Positions 46,419 to 54,771 of a stretch of 64,000 nucleotides of DNA are shown here, one piece after another. This stretch comes from Butyrivibrio sp. Its GTDB lineage: Bacteria; Bacillota; Clostridia; Lachnospirales; Lachnospiraceae. Made by a program: the position numbers and the translations under genes. The notes beneath the pieces are model-generated. The model did not search any database and was not told the origin of the DNA. It was given only the letters and a program-made list of their open reading frames with translations. Positions within the stretch are counted from its first letter, which is position 1. Every line of letters starts with the position of its first letter. Location of the stretch: NCBI GenBank assembly GCA_016291375.1, contig JAEEXE010000004.1, forward strand, positions 1 through 64,000, written 5' to 3'.

Positions 46419-47246
46419 TTGAGGGTTGCAGCGATTAATGATTTATCAGGCTTCGGAAAATGCTCGCTTATTGCGGACATATCCATTTTATCGTCCATGG
46501 GAATTGAGGTTTGCCCCGTGCCAACCGCTGTTCTTACTGCACAGACGGGGTTTCCGTCATATTATATGCATGAAACTGAGGATATGATCGGACAAAGCAG
46601 GAAAGAATGGACACAGATGGGAGTTCATTTTGACGGTATATTGACAGGCTATATGCCGGATGAAAATGTGGTGAGCAGCGTTCTTGACTTCACAAAGTCT
46701 TTTGCCGCAAAAGACACTGTACTTTTGGTTGATCCGGTGATGGGGGATGGAGGTAAGCCTTATCCCAACTATTCTAAGGGAATGCTAGAAGGAATAAAAG
46801 AGCTTGTTTCCAAGGCAGATATAATAACTCCGAATCTTACGGAGCTATACTTGCTTGCAGGAGAAGCACCGGAGAAAGCATGTGAAACTAATGTGGCAGA
46901 TAATATAGAGAAAATCTCCGGGCTCGCTCGCAGCGTCATGACAGGAGAAAACCAGAATGTAGTAGTAACAGGAATTTCTTCCGGCCAAAACGAGCTTATA
47001 AACCTTGTTGTTTCTTCAAAGGAAGAACATGTAATAGGATGCAGATATAATGGCAGAAGTTATTCGGGAACGGGAGATCTTTTTGCGGCGCTACTTATTG
47101 GGAATATCTTAAATGGCAAAAGAATCGAAGATGCAGCTTTTAGATCTGCTGATTTCATAAGTAGAGCTATTGCTGCAACTACGGAAAAAGATAGGAATTT
47201 CGGCGTAAATTTTGAAGAAGTATTAAAGAGAAGATGGGAGGAGTAA
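46419..47246 (+). CDS. Pyridoxal/pyridoxamine kinase
   Basis: About 275 residues of the ribokinase/PdxY family, phosphorylating B6 vitamers. VAAINDLSGFGKCSL opens the substrate fold; LLVDPVMGDGGK and NGRSYSGTGDLFAALL hold the ATP and catalytic Asp region (GTGD). The TTG at 46419 is chosen because AAAGGAG sits 8 nt before it; the frame's ATG at 46398 overlaps that site. Its product is coupled to an ECF S-component 4 nt downstream, a pairing typical of vitamin B6 salvage. Confidence 0.88.
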   Translation: MRVAAINDLSGFGKCSLIADISILSSMGIEVCPVPTAVLTAQTGFPSYYMHETEDMIGQSRKEWTQMGVHFDGILTGYMPDENVVSSVLDFTKSFAAKDTVLLVDPVMGDGGKPYPNYSKGMLEGIKELVSKADIITPNLTELYLLAGEAPEKACETNVADNIEKISGLARSVMTGENQNVVVTGISSGQNELINLVVSSKEEHVIGCRYNGRSYSGTGDLFAALLIGNILNGKRIEDAAFRSADFISRAIAATTEKDRNFGVNFEEVLKRRWEE

Positions 47247-47250
47247 TGAA

Positions 47251-47763
47251 ATGAAAGACAGAACCAGACTTATGACACTTACCGGAGCAATGACTGCACT
47301 TACAATTATTTTTACGGCTTATATATTCCATATACCGGTGGGATTAAACGGAGGATATATTCATTTTGGTGATACGGTGATTTATCTTGCGGCAGCTCTT
47401 TTGCCCATGCCTTATGCACTTGTGGTCGGAGCGCTTGGCGGCGGAATTGCAGATATTCTTACAGCGCCCATGTGGACTGTGGCGACAGTGATCATTAAGA
47501 TGCTGATAGTCCTTCCCTTTACAAGTAAAGGCAGATCAATATTAAATAAACGCAATATGGCTGCGCCAATTATTTCTTTTTTTATCTCAGCTACAGGATA
47601 CTACATCGCAGAGATGATCATTTTCGGAAGTAAGGCGGCTTTTATATCGGCCCTTTCCGGAAGCCTTGTTCAGTCAGGCGGAAGCGCTCTCTTTTTCTAT
47701 ATTGCGGCAGCTGCCTTTGAGGGTGCCGGTATCAAAAAGATCATATTCAGATTCACGACATAA
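47251..47763 (+). CDS. ECF transporter S component, probable B6 (PdxU-like)
   Basis: A 170-residue membrane protein with about five segments and the ECF S-component pattern (HIPVGLNGGYIHFGDTVIYLAAALLPMP, then GALGGGIADILTAP). S components bind the vitamin and dock with a shared EcfAAT module, which is encoded elsewhere. The adjacent kinase suggests the ligand is pyridoxine or pyridoxal (PdxU group); thiamine or HMP is an alternative. It overlaps no gene and starts just after the kinase stop. The radical SAM gene follows by 12 nt. Confidence 0.82.
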   Translation: MKDRTRLMTLTGAMTALTIIFTAYIFHIPVGLNGGYIHFGDTVIYLAAALLPMPYALVVGALGGGIADILTAPMWTVATVIIKMLIVLPFTSKGRSILNKRNMAAPIISFFISATGYYIAEMIIFGSKAAFISALSGSLVQSGGSALFFYIAAAAFEGAGIKKIIFRFTT

Positions 47764-47775
47764 GGAGATTTAATA

Positions 47776-48372
47776 ATGGCAGACATTTTATATACTTACA
47801 AGAATTCGGTGTACGCTAATATAACAAATAAATGCAATTGCAGTTGTACTTTCTGCATTCGCTCCCTAAAAGACGGTGTGGGGAGCGCAGGGAATCTCTG
47901 GCATGAAAAGAACCCATCAAAAGAAGATATTATCAAGGCAATAAGAAATTATGATTTCGAAGGGTTCCATGAGCTGGTATTCTGCGGATACGGTGAGCCA
48001 ACGTGCGCTTTTGATACACTTATTGCAGCTGCAAAAGTCGCCAAGGAAGAGAAACATTTAAAAACACGTCTTAATACCAATGGCCTTGGCAATGCGGAAA
48101 ATGGAAAAGATATTGTGCCGCAGCTTTCAGAGGTTATAGACAGTGTATCCATAAGCCTTAATGCACCTGACGCTGAGAAATACAAGGAAGTTACAAGACC
48201 AAGGTTTGAAAATGCCTTCGAAAAAATGGTGGAGTTTGCTGTTAGTTGTAAGAAGCAGATAAAAGATGTTAAGTGGTCAATCGTTGACGTCCTTTCTGAA
48301 GAAGAAATAGATAAATGTAAAAAGATATCTGAGGAAACAGGAGTGGAACTTAGGATAAGGCATTACACGTAA
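47776..48372 (+). CDS. TatD-linked-type radical SAM protein
   Basis: A 198-residue radical SAM enzyme. The cluster motif is Cx3Cx2C in ITNKCNCSCTFCIRS, followed by VFCGYGEPTCAFDTL and a short barrel ending VELRIRHYT. The length and motif placement match the TatD-linked radical SAM family (TIGR04038). No TatD nuclease gene is beside it here, which is unusual for the family. The function is unknown. It is close to the B6 genes (12 nt), so it may share their transcript, but a B6 role is only guilt by association. Confidence 0.8.
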   Translation: MADILYTYKNSVYANITNKCNCSCTFCIRSLKDGVGSAGNLWHEKNPSKEDIIKAIRNYDFEGFHELVFCGYGEPTCAFDTLIAAAKVAKEEKHLKTRLNTNGLGNAENGKDIVPQLSEVIDSVSISLNAPDAEKYKEVTRPRFENAFEKMVEFAVSCKKQIKDVKWSIVDVLSEEEIDKCKKISEETGVELRIRHYT

Positions 48373-48436
48373 TATTGTTTTGCTTAAATTGTTAATGGCT
48401 TTGCACAGGCTGTTTTAAAAGAAAAACGATTGGTAC

Positions 48437-48465
48437 TGGACTTTCTTTTTTTAATGTGATAATAT
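48437..48465 (+). promoter_or_regulatory. Promoter of a lipoprotein gene
   Basis: TGGACT (48437-48442), 17-bp spacer, TAATAT (48460-48465). The expected start lies about 40 nt before the lipoprotein ATG at 48514. A shared leader block, TGTTAC...ATAAAAGGAAGG, lies downstream and recurs before the genes at 45031 and, less exactly, 50967. Confidence 0.6.
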
Positions 48466-48513
48466 GTTATTGAGTTGTTACATTATCTTTACATAAAAGG
48501 AAGGAATAATATA

Positions 48514-49170
48514 ATGAAAAGAAAAAATATACTACCAATAGTTTTAGCTACAATGATGCTAACTGCATGTGCAGGAAATGTTGATGGAACAGAAAATGCA
48601 AATACTGAAGCTTCTGTAGTTCAGGAGGCAGTAGCAGAAAAAACTACTTCTGAGATTAAAAATGATGATTCTGTCGCTGAGAAATCAGAGGCTGCTGATG
48701 CAGCTACAAGCGCAGACACTCAGGAGAGCGCTTCTTTAGCATCTTCTGCAGGTTCAGAAGCAAGTACAGCTGCTTCAAGTGCAAAGACAGATGCTAAGAC
48801 AGATGCCAAGACTGATTCTAAGTCAAACGGTGCTGCTGTAGTTGATGGAACATGGCAGACAGCGTCTATCGGATATATTGACGGCGATGATATGCAGCCC
48901 AACTGGTATGTAGTATTTACAGGATCTACTGTAGATTATGGTCATAAGAAGAACGGCGAGTTTGTTCTTGCTCATTCAGATAAGATTAGTAGCAGCGAGA
49001 AGACTTCAAACGGTGTTAAGATTCAGGCGCAGACTTCTGACGGAGCACAGTATACACTAAAGACTGCTGAGGGCGATGCTGATACTTTAGAGTACTATTC
49101 AACATGGGAAGAGAGCAGCTTTGCTGATTCTTACAGCGGAAGCTCATCTCTTTGTAAATGTGTGGAGTAA
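48514..49170 (+). CDS. Small lipoprotein of unknown function
   Basis: About 218 residues. The lipobox LTAC lies near residue 17 after MKRKNILPIVLATMM. A long Ala/Ser/Glu/Thr linker with repeated SAK-TDAKTD units follows. A compact C-terminal domain of about 100 residues has VDGTWQTASIGYIDGDDMQPNWYVVFTGSTVDYGH and LEYYSTWEESSF, which looks like a beta-barrel or lipocalin-like fold. The true ATG at 48514 has AAGGAAGG before it; the frame runs on to 48475. It is 12 nt from the next lipoprotein, and the two are probably one transcript. Confidence 0.72.
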   Translation: MKRKNILPIVLATMMLTACAGNVDGTENANTEASVVQEAVAEKTTSEIKNDDSVAEKSEAADAATSADTQESASLASSAGSEASTAASSAKTDAKTDAKTDSKSNGAAVVDGTWQTASIGYIDGDDMQPNWYVVFTGSTVDYGHKKNGEFVLAHSDKISSSEKTSNGVKIQAQTSDGAQYTLKTAEGDADTLEYYSTWEESSFADSYSGSSSLCKCVE

Positions 49171-49182
49171 GGAGTGATATTT

Positions 49183-50259
49183 ATGAAAAAATATGCGATT
49201 GCAGCCCTTTCATTATGTGCAGTTTTGATGACTGCATGTGCAGAGGATAATAATGAAAATCCTGTGCAGGGCGTTGATACTGAGTCTGTAACCATAGGTA
49301 GTGAACAGAACAAAAAAACTGATTCTGTAAAATCAGAAGCAGAGGATGGTGCTGGTGAGCAGGCAAAGGAGTCTCCTGAAACTGATAGTAGCAGTGAAGG
49401 GCTCTATGAAAGTTTCCTTGCCGGAGAGGCTAAGGTTCATTTTAATTCAGAGAATATGAACTTTGAAAACTGGAATACAACAAATATAGAGAACAAGGAA
49501 CTCACAATACAGGAGCTTGCAGATAGTGCCAAGAAGGACTTTGTGGATGAAGAATTCGCATCAGAGTGTGTTTCTGATGTTGAGTATTCTTATATTGACT
49601 GCGGAAACGATGGAGTTAAAGAGCTGCTTGTAAAGATCACAGCGGGCATTCCCGAAGGCGTTCAATTTGATAATTATATGATAATCAGGGACAATGCCGG
49701 AAGCCTTCAGACTGTATTCGGTGTGGATAGCTGGGATAGAAACTATGTAACAGTAAATGAATACGGCGTTATTAAAACAGATGGCAGCGGAGGCTGGGGA
49801 ACCTTTTCTTTTAATAAGAGCTATGTAGATGGTAATGGAGCTTTTCATCCTTTATATGGTTCCTATGTTACGGAATATATTGATGCAGGTACTGAAAGAG
49901 GAAGCCTTTGGTTCAATGGCAGCAGCCACGAACTTGATGTTAATACCAATGATAGCTATGCATTTTTGGCTTTTAACCTTGATGGAAAAGATGGAGATGA
50001 AACATATTCATATGCAAGAATCATAGAAAATCCCGGAGATCAGGATTCTGGTTCAAGAGAGTATTACTATGGATCTTTAGACGATGACGATTCCATCTAT
50101 GATGACTCCAATTCTCTTAAGCAGTTCTTTGACAGAGAAGGGCTTAAGATTGAAACAATCAAGGATATTGATAAGATGATAGCAGACAGAGAGGCTGCTG
50201 AAGGTTTTACCGATGATCTTGATAAGGGCGCGGAAGTTACTACACAGCCCCTTAAGTAA
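49183..50259 (+). CDS. Lipoprotein of unknown function
   Basis: About 358 residues: a lipobox (LMTAC) after MKKYAIAALSLCAV, a disordered Glu/Ser linker and a folded domain from about residue 90. The folded part contains SECVSDVEYSYIDCGNDGVKELLVKI, which resembles the repeat-like DGxxEL units of surface proteins, and YYGSLDDDDSIYDDSNSL. There are no catalytic motifs I recognise. The ATG at 49183 follows GGAGTG. A weak relationship to the other lipoproteins of this array is possible by layout only. Confidence 0.72.
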   Translation: MKKYAIAALSLCAVLMTACAEDNNENPVQGVDTESVTIGSEQNKKTDSVKSEAEDGAGEQAKESPETDSSSEGLYESFLAGEAKVHFNSENMNFENWNTTNIENKELTIQELADSAKKDFVDEEFASECVSDVEYSYIDCGNDGVKELLVKITAGIPEGVQFDNYMIIRDNAGSLQTVFGVDSWDRNYVTVNEYGVIKTDGSGGWGTFSFNKSYVDGNGAFHPLYGSYVTEYIDAGTERGSLWFNGSSHELDVNTNDSYAFLAFNLDGKDGDETYSYARIIENPGDQDSGSREYYYGSLDDDDSIYDDSNSLKQFFDREGLKIETIKDIDKMIADREAAEGFTDDLDKGAEVTTQPLK

Positions 50260-50355
50260 TAATTCTTTCTAATGAGAATTTTGTGCAATTATTATTGGGA
50301 GAAATGAGTTATAATATCTGTGTTTCGTTGACTATAGTTTTGAGAGGAAAAAGAA

Positions 50356-50649
50356 ATGGCAGATTTTGTAAACATAGATCCTGAAGAGGATGCACTTGCG
50401 TATCGCTATGATACACAGCTTCTTATGGACAGAAGAGACGAGGACCTGGATGAAGATGCTATAACAGATTACATCACAGAGCATTTTGAGGGCAACAGTC
50501 TGATAGTTGCAGGTGATGAGGATCTTATTAAGATTCATTTTCATACCAACGAACCCTGGAAGGTCCTTGAGTATTGCAATACTGTGGGTGAGATCTACGA
50601 TATCGTTGTAGAAGATATGATAAGACAATCCGCAGGATTACAGGGTTAA
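50356..50649 (+). CDS. Stand-alone fragment of the FakA (DhaL-like) central domain
   Basis: A 97-residue soluble protein. EHFEGNSLIVAGDEDLIKIHFHTNEPWKVLEYC matches the GDSLxVxGDxDLxKxHxHTN region of the fatty-acid kinase FakA (formerly YloV), but neither the DhaL kinase domain nor the rest of FakA is present. MADFVNIDPEEDALAYRYDTQLLM is a distinct lead. It may be a regulator or a metal/phosphate-binding module borrowed from FakA. It is the only soluble protein in the lipoprotein run, apart from the macrodomain fusion. GAGAGGAAA precedes the ATG. Confidence 0.7.
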   Translation: MADFVNIDPEEDALAYRYDTQLLMDRRDEDLDEDAITDYITEHFEGNSLIVAGDEDLIKIHFHTNEPWKVLEYCNTVGEIYDIVVEDMIRQSAGLQG

Positions 50650-50668
50650 CCTCCCACATTAAAATACC

Positions 50669-50724
50669 GCGCACCTCGCTGAGGCTCCTTTGTTAAGGGG
50701 ATTTTGGCGGGGTGCGCCTTTTTT
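50669..50724 (+). terminator. Intrinsic terminator
   Basis: GCGCACC...GGTGCGC long stem with an internal AGGCTCC-like loop and a run of T after it, following the FakA-like gene. Confidence 0.8.
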
Positions 50725-50733
50725 GTAGCACAA

Positions 50734-50880
50734 GACCGGCAAGCGAATGGATGCTTGCATACAAATTCATTTGCCGGTCGTAAGGACATGGAGCACGAAG
50801 TGCGGAATGTCTGTGCGCAGAATCGAGTAGGAGTCAGCCTACTCGATTGTGATAGGAAATTTTTTCATAATGTCCTATTA
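50734..50880. repeat. Four-hairpin structured intergenic element
   Basis: Four successive hairpins: GACCGGCAA with TTGCCGGTC enclosing ATGC-TT-GCAT (50734-50779); GACAT with ATGTC enclosing GCAC-GAA-GTGC (50785-50811); AATCGAGTAGG-N6-CCTACTCGATT, perfect 11 bp (50821-50848); and ATAGGA...TCCTAT (50852-50878). The GCAC-GAA-GTGC apex is the same as in the 28.6-kb tandem repeat. It sits just before a lipoprotein promoter. No ORF. Confidence 0.75.
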
Positions 50881-50891
50881 CACAAAAAAGG

Positions 50892-50920
50892 TGGATTTTT
50901 AAATAAATATGTGTTAAAAT
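50892..50920 (+). promoter_or_regulatory. Candidate promoter of a lipoprotein gene
   Basis: TGGATT (50892-50897), 17-bp spacer, TAAAAT (50915-50920), about 47 nt before the ATG at 50967. It resembles the TGGACT/TAATAT pair before the 48514 gene. Support is the motif only. Confidence 0.4.
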
Positions 50921-50966
50921 GTTAGATAAATGTTACACTTGGTTTCATAAAAGAAAGGGAAAGAGT

Positions 50967-51632
50967 ATGAAAACAAAGTATATAGTGCCGGTATTAATGG
51001 CGGTAATGGCGCTTACGGCATGTGGAAATAATAAAAGTGAAGATAAGCTTGGAATAACGGATGCTGAAGTAGTTCAGGAGGTCGTATCTTCTGAAGCAAC
51101 TTCAGATGTGGCATCGGATCTGGGGACTTCTGATGCTGCTATTGATGCCGTGCCTACAGGAATGTCTTCAGGAGCAGATGCGGAAGCAGAGTTTGAAGAG
51201 ATTGAATGGAAGAAAAATTCAACAACGCGTGGATCACAGTTTATGATTCCGGCTAATTTTGAGGATATTTCTCCCGATGTTGCGGCAGCAGGAGAGTGTA
51301 TAGGATTTTCCAATTCTGATCTTAATATGTCAATCGAGGTGGGTGAAGTGCCCGGGGCACAGACACCTGATGGAGATGCAACAGCTGCTTTTAAATATGA
51401 CCATGATTACTACGCTGAAAAATTGAATGTAGTATCGGATAATGTTATCGAAGATAAGGAGTTCAAGCTGAAAGGAGAATCAGGGGATTCTATATTCTCA
51501 TATTATGTAAGGAATCAGGATGACACTATATATCAGGTAACAGTTATTTATCCTAAGGAAAGCAATGACTTAGAGCTTTACGAGAAGATTGAAGAAAAGG
51601 TGTTTGACAGCTACATTATCAGTGATAAGTAA
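50967..51632 (+). CDS. Lipoprotein of unknown function
   Basis: About 221 residues. The signal peptide MKTKYIVPVLMAVMALTAC ends in a clear lipobox. A Val/Ser/Ala-rich linker follows, then a 130-residue domain (WKKNSTTRGSQFMIPANFEDISPDVAAAGECIGFSNSDLNMSIEVGEV) ending in YEKIEEKVFDSYIISDK. This C-terminal half resembles a small surface-protein fold, but no family was recognised. GGGAAAGAG gives a fair ribosome site. The next lipoprotein starts 39 nt downstream with its own AAGGAG site. Confidence 0.72.
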   Translation: MKTKYIVPVLMAVMALTACGNNKSEDKLGITDAEVVQEVVSSEATSDVASDLGTSDAAIDAVPTGMSSGADAEAEFEEIEWKKNSTTRGSQFMIPANFEDISPDVAAAGECIGFSNSDLNMSIEVGEVPGAQTPDGDATAAFKYDHDYYAEKLNVVSDNVIEDKEFKLKGESGDSIFSYYVRNQDDTIYQVTVIYPKESNDLELYEKIEEKVFDSYIISDK

Positions 51633-51671
51633 AATAAAAGATTTAATGCTTTTAAAAGGAGAGAAACGCTT

Positions 51672-52523
51672 ATGAAAAAGAAAACTATTTTTGCGGCACT
51701 TGTTATTTCTGTGCTTGCACTAGCGGGATGTGCTAATGATACTTCAGAAGAAACAAGTAGCTCTATCAATGAAGATATAACGGTTGATTCTGAGAAGGAT
51801 ACTAATAATCAGGATCCTTCAGTTCAGGAAGCTTCAGAAAAGGAAACAACTACTGAGAGCCAGGCAGAGAAGTCATCAGATGCCGGTGCTGAAGCCAAGA
51901 CACAAAGTGATAGTCAGGCCCAAAACGGAAGCAGCAAAGAGACCGAGAATAAGGCTCAGGTCGATGCTTCGGGCGTAGGTATTACATATGAGATCAAACA
52001 GGTGGCTCAGGGCGGATATAACGGACAGCCTTATGAATATCCTGTTTTTACCTCTGATAAATATTCAACTGCAATAGCTTCTATCAATAAGGAGTATGAG
52101 GATTATGCGACAGATGATGTTGCAGCAGGCGAGTGCGCACAGAGTGTTTCAAATGTAAGTATCGATGAAGACGCAAAGTTTATATATATTTCGATCAATA
52201 GAACTCAGGAACTTGGCGGCCCTCATCCCAATAACTATTTTGAAAGTTTTGTTATAAGCAAAGATACCAAGAATTTTGCCAAGCTTGCAGATGTAGTTAC
52301 AATTGATGACAAGCTTATAAAAGATATAACTGACGGAGTCTATGAGGAGCATACCGATAAAGACTACGACACAATGAAGGCTGATATTGAGAAAGCAATC
52401 AAAAATGACAAGGCCGGCTGGAGAATAGAAGGAAACGATCTTGTGATCTGGTTCGATTATGATGATATAACAGGTGCATATTCAGGTGAAGGTGAGTTTG
52501 CAGCTGTAGTACCGATCAAGTAA
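51672..52523 (+). CDS. DUF3298-containing lipoprotein, paralogue 1
   Basis: A 283-residue lipoprotein with lipobox LAGC, a Glu/Ser/Thr linker of about 90 residues and a C-terminal DUF3298/RsiV-like domain from about residue 110. Landmarks are PYEYPVFTSDKYSTAIASINKEYEDY, YISINRTQELGGPHPNNY and the closing WFDYDDITGAYSGEG. DUF3298 is found in surface proteins such as the lysozyme-binding anti-sigma factor RsiV and the deacetylase PdaC, where it binds glycans or lysozyme. It is homologous to the next gene, which implies a recent tandem duplication. AAAGGAGAG precedes the ATG. Confidence 0.82.
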   Translation: MKKKTIFAALVISVLALAGCANDTSEETSSSINEDITVDSEKDTNNQDPSVQEASEKETTTESQAEKSSDAGAEAKTQSDSQAQNGSSKETENKAQVDASGVGITYEIKQVAQGGYNGQPYEYPVFTSDKYSTAIASINKEYEDYATDDVAAGECAQSVSNVSIDEDAKFIYISINRTQELGGPHPNNYFESFVISKDTKNFAKLADVVTIDDKLIKDITDGVYEEHTDKDYDTMKADIEKAIKNDKAGWRIEGNDLVIWFDYDDITGAYSGEGEFAAVVPIK

Positions 52524-52577
52524 GATAGGACTTTATAGTACTTCTTATTTTGGCTTTGATTATATAGGTAAATTATT

Positions 52578-53687
52578 ATGGAAAGAAGAATGATTATCGG
52601 TGCACTATTATTATCTGTACTTGCACTGATGGGATGCAGCGATGAAACCAAAGTTAATGGTGAAGAGGCTGTTCTTTTAGAAACTAATGAAGTTACAGAA
52701 CCTGAGAATGCAGGTGAAGAAGATACTTCGGAGGGAGAAACAGCAGAAGATGCGGCTTCAAATGAAACATCTGTAAAAGAGGAAGCTTCAGAAGAAACAT
52801 CTGCAGAGAATTCTTCAAATGAAGCAGCAAAAGAGGGCTCTTCTGAAGAAAAAACCACATCAGATGCTTCCGGTGAAATGACAACAGGCGAAAAGACTGT
52901 TAAGACAAGCAAGGCGGCAGAAGCAGATACTGTGACTCCTTCCGCTAACGCTACAGCAAGTTCAAGCAATACCGTTGAGGTGAATAAACCCAGAGAAAAC
53001 ACGGTAGTAACAACTGCTTCCGTGGCAGAAGAGGCTACAGATAATGCATCAGAGCAAACGACAGCACCTTCTGCAAATGTTCCGGCACCAGGTTCTGCCG
53101 GAACGCACAGCGGTCAGAGCGGAGAAACAACTGCTTCTTCTGATGCAGGCATAGCCGTAATGACTAAAACAGAAGCCGGTAATAATGTTTCTTACCAGTA
53201 TCCGTTTTTTGTTTGCGATAACGGTGAGTACAATAAGGTTGTCTCTGATCTGAACAGAATATTTGAGGACTATAAGACCAGCGATATAAGCGAGGGTGTT
53301 TATTATCAGGACGTTTATATGGTAGATATAAACGAAATGGATAAATTTGTCTATATAGAGATATGCAGAACTCAGGAAGCAGGCGGTCCTCATCCAAATA
53401 ATTATGACGAGACATACGTTATCAGCAAGGAAACCAAGAATTTTGCAAAATTATCGGATGTGTTTGAGCTTGATGATAGCAAGATTCAGGATGCGGCAGA
53501 TCAGGTATACAGTGCACATAATGATAAAAACTATGATGCTATAGTTGCAGATGTCAAAAAGGCCATCGAGAATGATAAGGTTCATTGGAGACTTGAAGGA
53601 GAAAGGCTTGTCCTCTGGTTTGACTATGGAGACATAACAGGTGCAAATCACGGAGATTCTCCCTATACAGCAACTATAACATGGTAA
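52578..53687 (+). CDS. DUF3298-containing lipoprotein, paralogue 2 with a long linker
   Basis: A 369-residue lipoprotein, lipobox LMGC, with a much longer Glu/Ser/Ala/Thr linker (about residues 25-195) than its paralogue. The C-terminal DUF3298 domain matches the upstream copy closely (YQYPFFVCDNGEYNKVVSDLNRIFEDY, CRTQEAGGPHPNNY, WFDYGDITGANHG). The two differ mainly in linker length, which would place the domain at different distances from the membrane. The ribosome site is weak. The SseB/macrodomain gene follows 34 nt later. Confidence 0.82.
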   Translation: MERRMIIGALLLSVLALMGCSDETKVNGEEAVLLETNEVTEPENAGEEDTSEGETAEDAASNETSVKEEASEETSAENSSNEAAKEGSSEEKTTSDASGEMTTGEKTVKTSKAAEADTVTPSANATASSSNTVEVNKPRENTVVTTASVAEEATDNASEQTTAPSANVPAPGSAGTHSGQSGETTASSDAGIAVMTKTEAGNNVSYQYPFFVCDNGEYNKVVSDLNRIFEDYKTSDISEGVYYQDVYMVDINEMDKFVYIEICRTQEAGGPHPNNYDETYVISKETKNFAKLSDVFELDDSKIQDAADQVYSAHNDKNYDAIVADVKKAIENDKVHWRLEGERLVLWFDYGDITGANHGDSPYTATITW

Positions 53688-53721
53688 AAGATATAATTAG
53701 ATGTTTAATGCAGGAGGGGAC

Positions 53722-54684
53722 ATGGACAATCTCAAGGAACTTGAACGCACGATCTATAATTGTTATTTTGCGGGGGAGGATTCACCACCGGAGCCTATTT
53801 TTGATGTACTTGCGGATGGTATTAGGAATGACATGGATTTTCTTGTTCCAATTGAGACTCCGGAGGAACTTATCAATATGATGGGGGATGCCGGAGATGT
53901 ACAGCCCGGGGATACTATTACTTCAAAGGAAGATATAGATATCAAATTCAGACATCTTGTTGTTAATGAAAAAGGAGAGTACTTCATACCTCTTTTTACA
54001 AGTAAGGAAGAAATGAGCAAAGGCCAGCCTTCATCGCTTATCAATCAGCCGGCAAAAACATTGTTTGAGATGGTTGACAACTGGCCAAAGTGCCTTGGAT
54101 ACATGATCAATCCCTGGGACCGCAAAATAGTTATCAATAAAGATATAATCCATATGATACTTGAATATGACCGCAGTGCATTTATTACAATTGTCCGCGG
54201 TGGAGTTCTGGACGTACATGTTGCAGCTATTGTAAACGCAGCCAATAATACGCTGCTTGGAGGAGGCGGTGTTGACGGTGCGATCCACAGAGCCGCCGGC
54301 CCCGGACTTTTGGCTGAGTGTAAGACTCTTGGAGGCTGTGATACTGGAGATGCCAAGGTTACAGAGGCTTACAATATAGATTATGCAGATGCTATTATTC
54401 ATACAGTGGGACCTGTTTACAGCGGATCGGCTGAGGATGCGGATCTTCTGAGCTCCTGTTATCTTAATAGCCTTGATAAAGCCTTTGAAAATGGGTACTC
54501 AAGTATTGCATTTCCCTGTATTTCAACGGGAGTTTACGGATATCCTCTCGATGAAGCAGCTATGATAGCTCTTACTGCAATATCCGATTGGCTCAAAGAC
54601 CATGAGGGAATCCTTATGAATGTGTATGTATGCTGCTTTAGAGATGAGGAACTTGAGGCATATATGAAGCTGATTTCTGATTAA
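53722..54684 (+). CDS. SseB-like domain fused to a macrodomain
   Basis: About 320 residues in two modules. The first 140 have the SseB-like pattern (LKELERTIYNCYFAGEDSPPEPIFDVLAD, FIPLFTSKEEM, SLINQPAKTLFEMV) found in type VII secretion and other surface-associated contexts. From about residue 160 a macrodomain carries the ADP-ribose loop: IVNAANNTLLGGGGVDGAIHRAAGPGLL and FPCISTGVYGYPLDEAA. Macrodomains bind or remove ADP-ribose, so hydrolysis of ADP-ribosylated targets is possible. The ATG at 53722 follows GGAGGGG closely; the frame opens 21 nt earlier without a site. Confidence 0.83.
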   Translation: MDNLKELERTIYNCYFAGEDSPPEPIFDVLADGIRNDMDFLVPIETPEELINMMGDAGDVQPGDTITSKEDIDIKFRHLVVNEKGEYFIPLFTSKEEMSKGQPSSLINQPAKTLFEMVDNWPKCLGYMINPWDRKIVINKDIIHMILEYDRSAFITIVRGGVLDVHVAAIVNAANNTLLGGGGVDGAIHRAAGPGLLAECKTLGGCDTGDAKVTEAYNIDYADAIIHTVGPVYSGSAEDADLLSSCYLNSLDKAFENGYSSIAFPCISTGVYGYPLDEAAMIALTAISDWLKDHEGILMNVYVCCFRDEELEAYMKLISD

Positions 54685-54771
54685 AAGAAACTGATTATAA
54701 ACAATTAAATTTTACTTTCATAATGAACTAATATATAGTATGATATCTTTACTGTACAATTAGATTTAACT

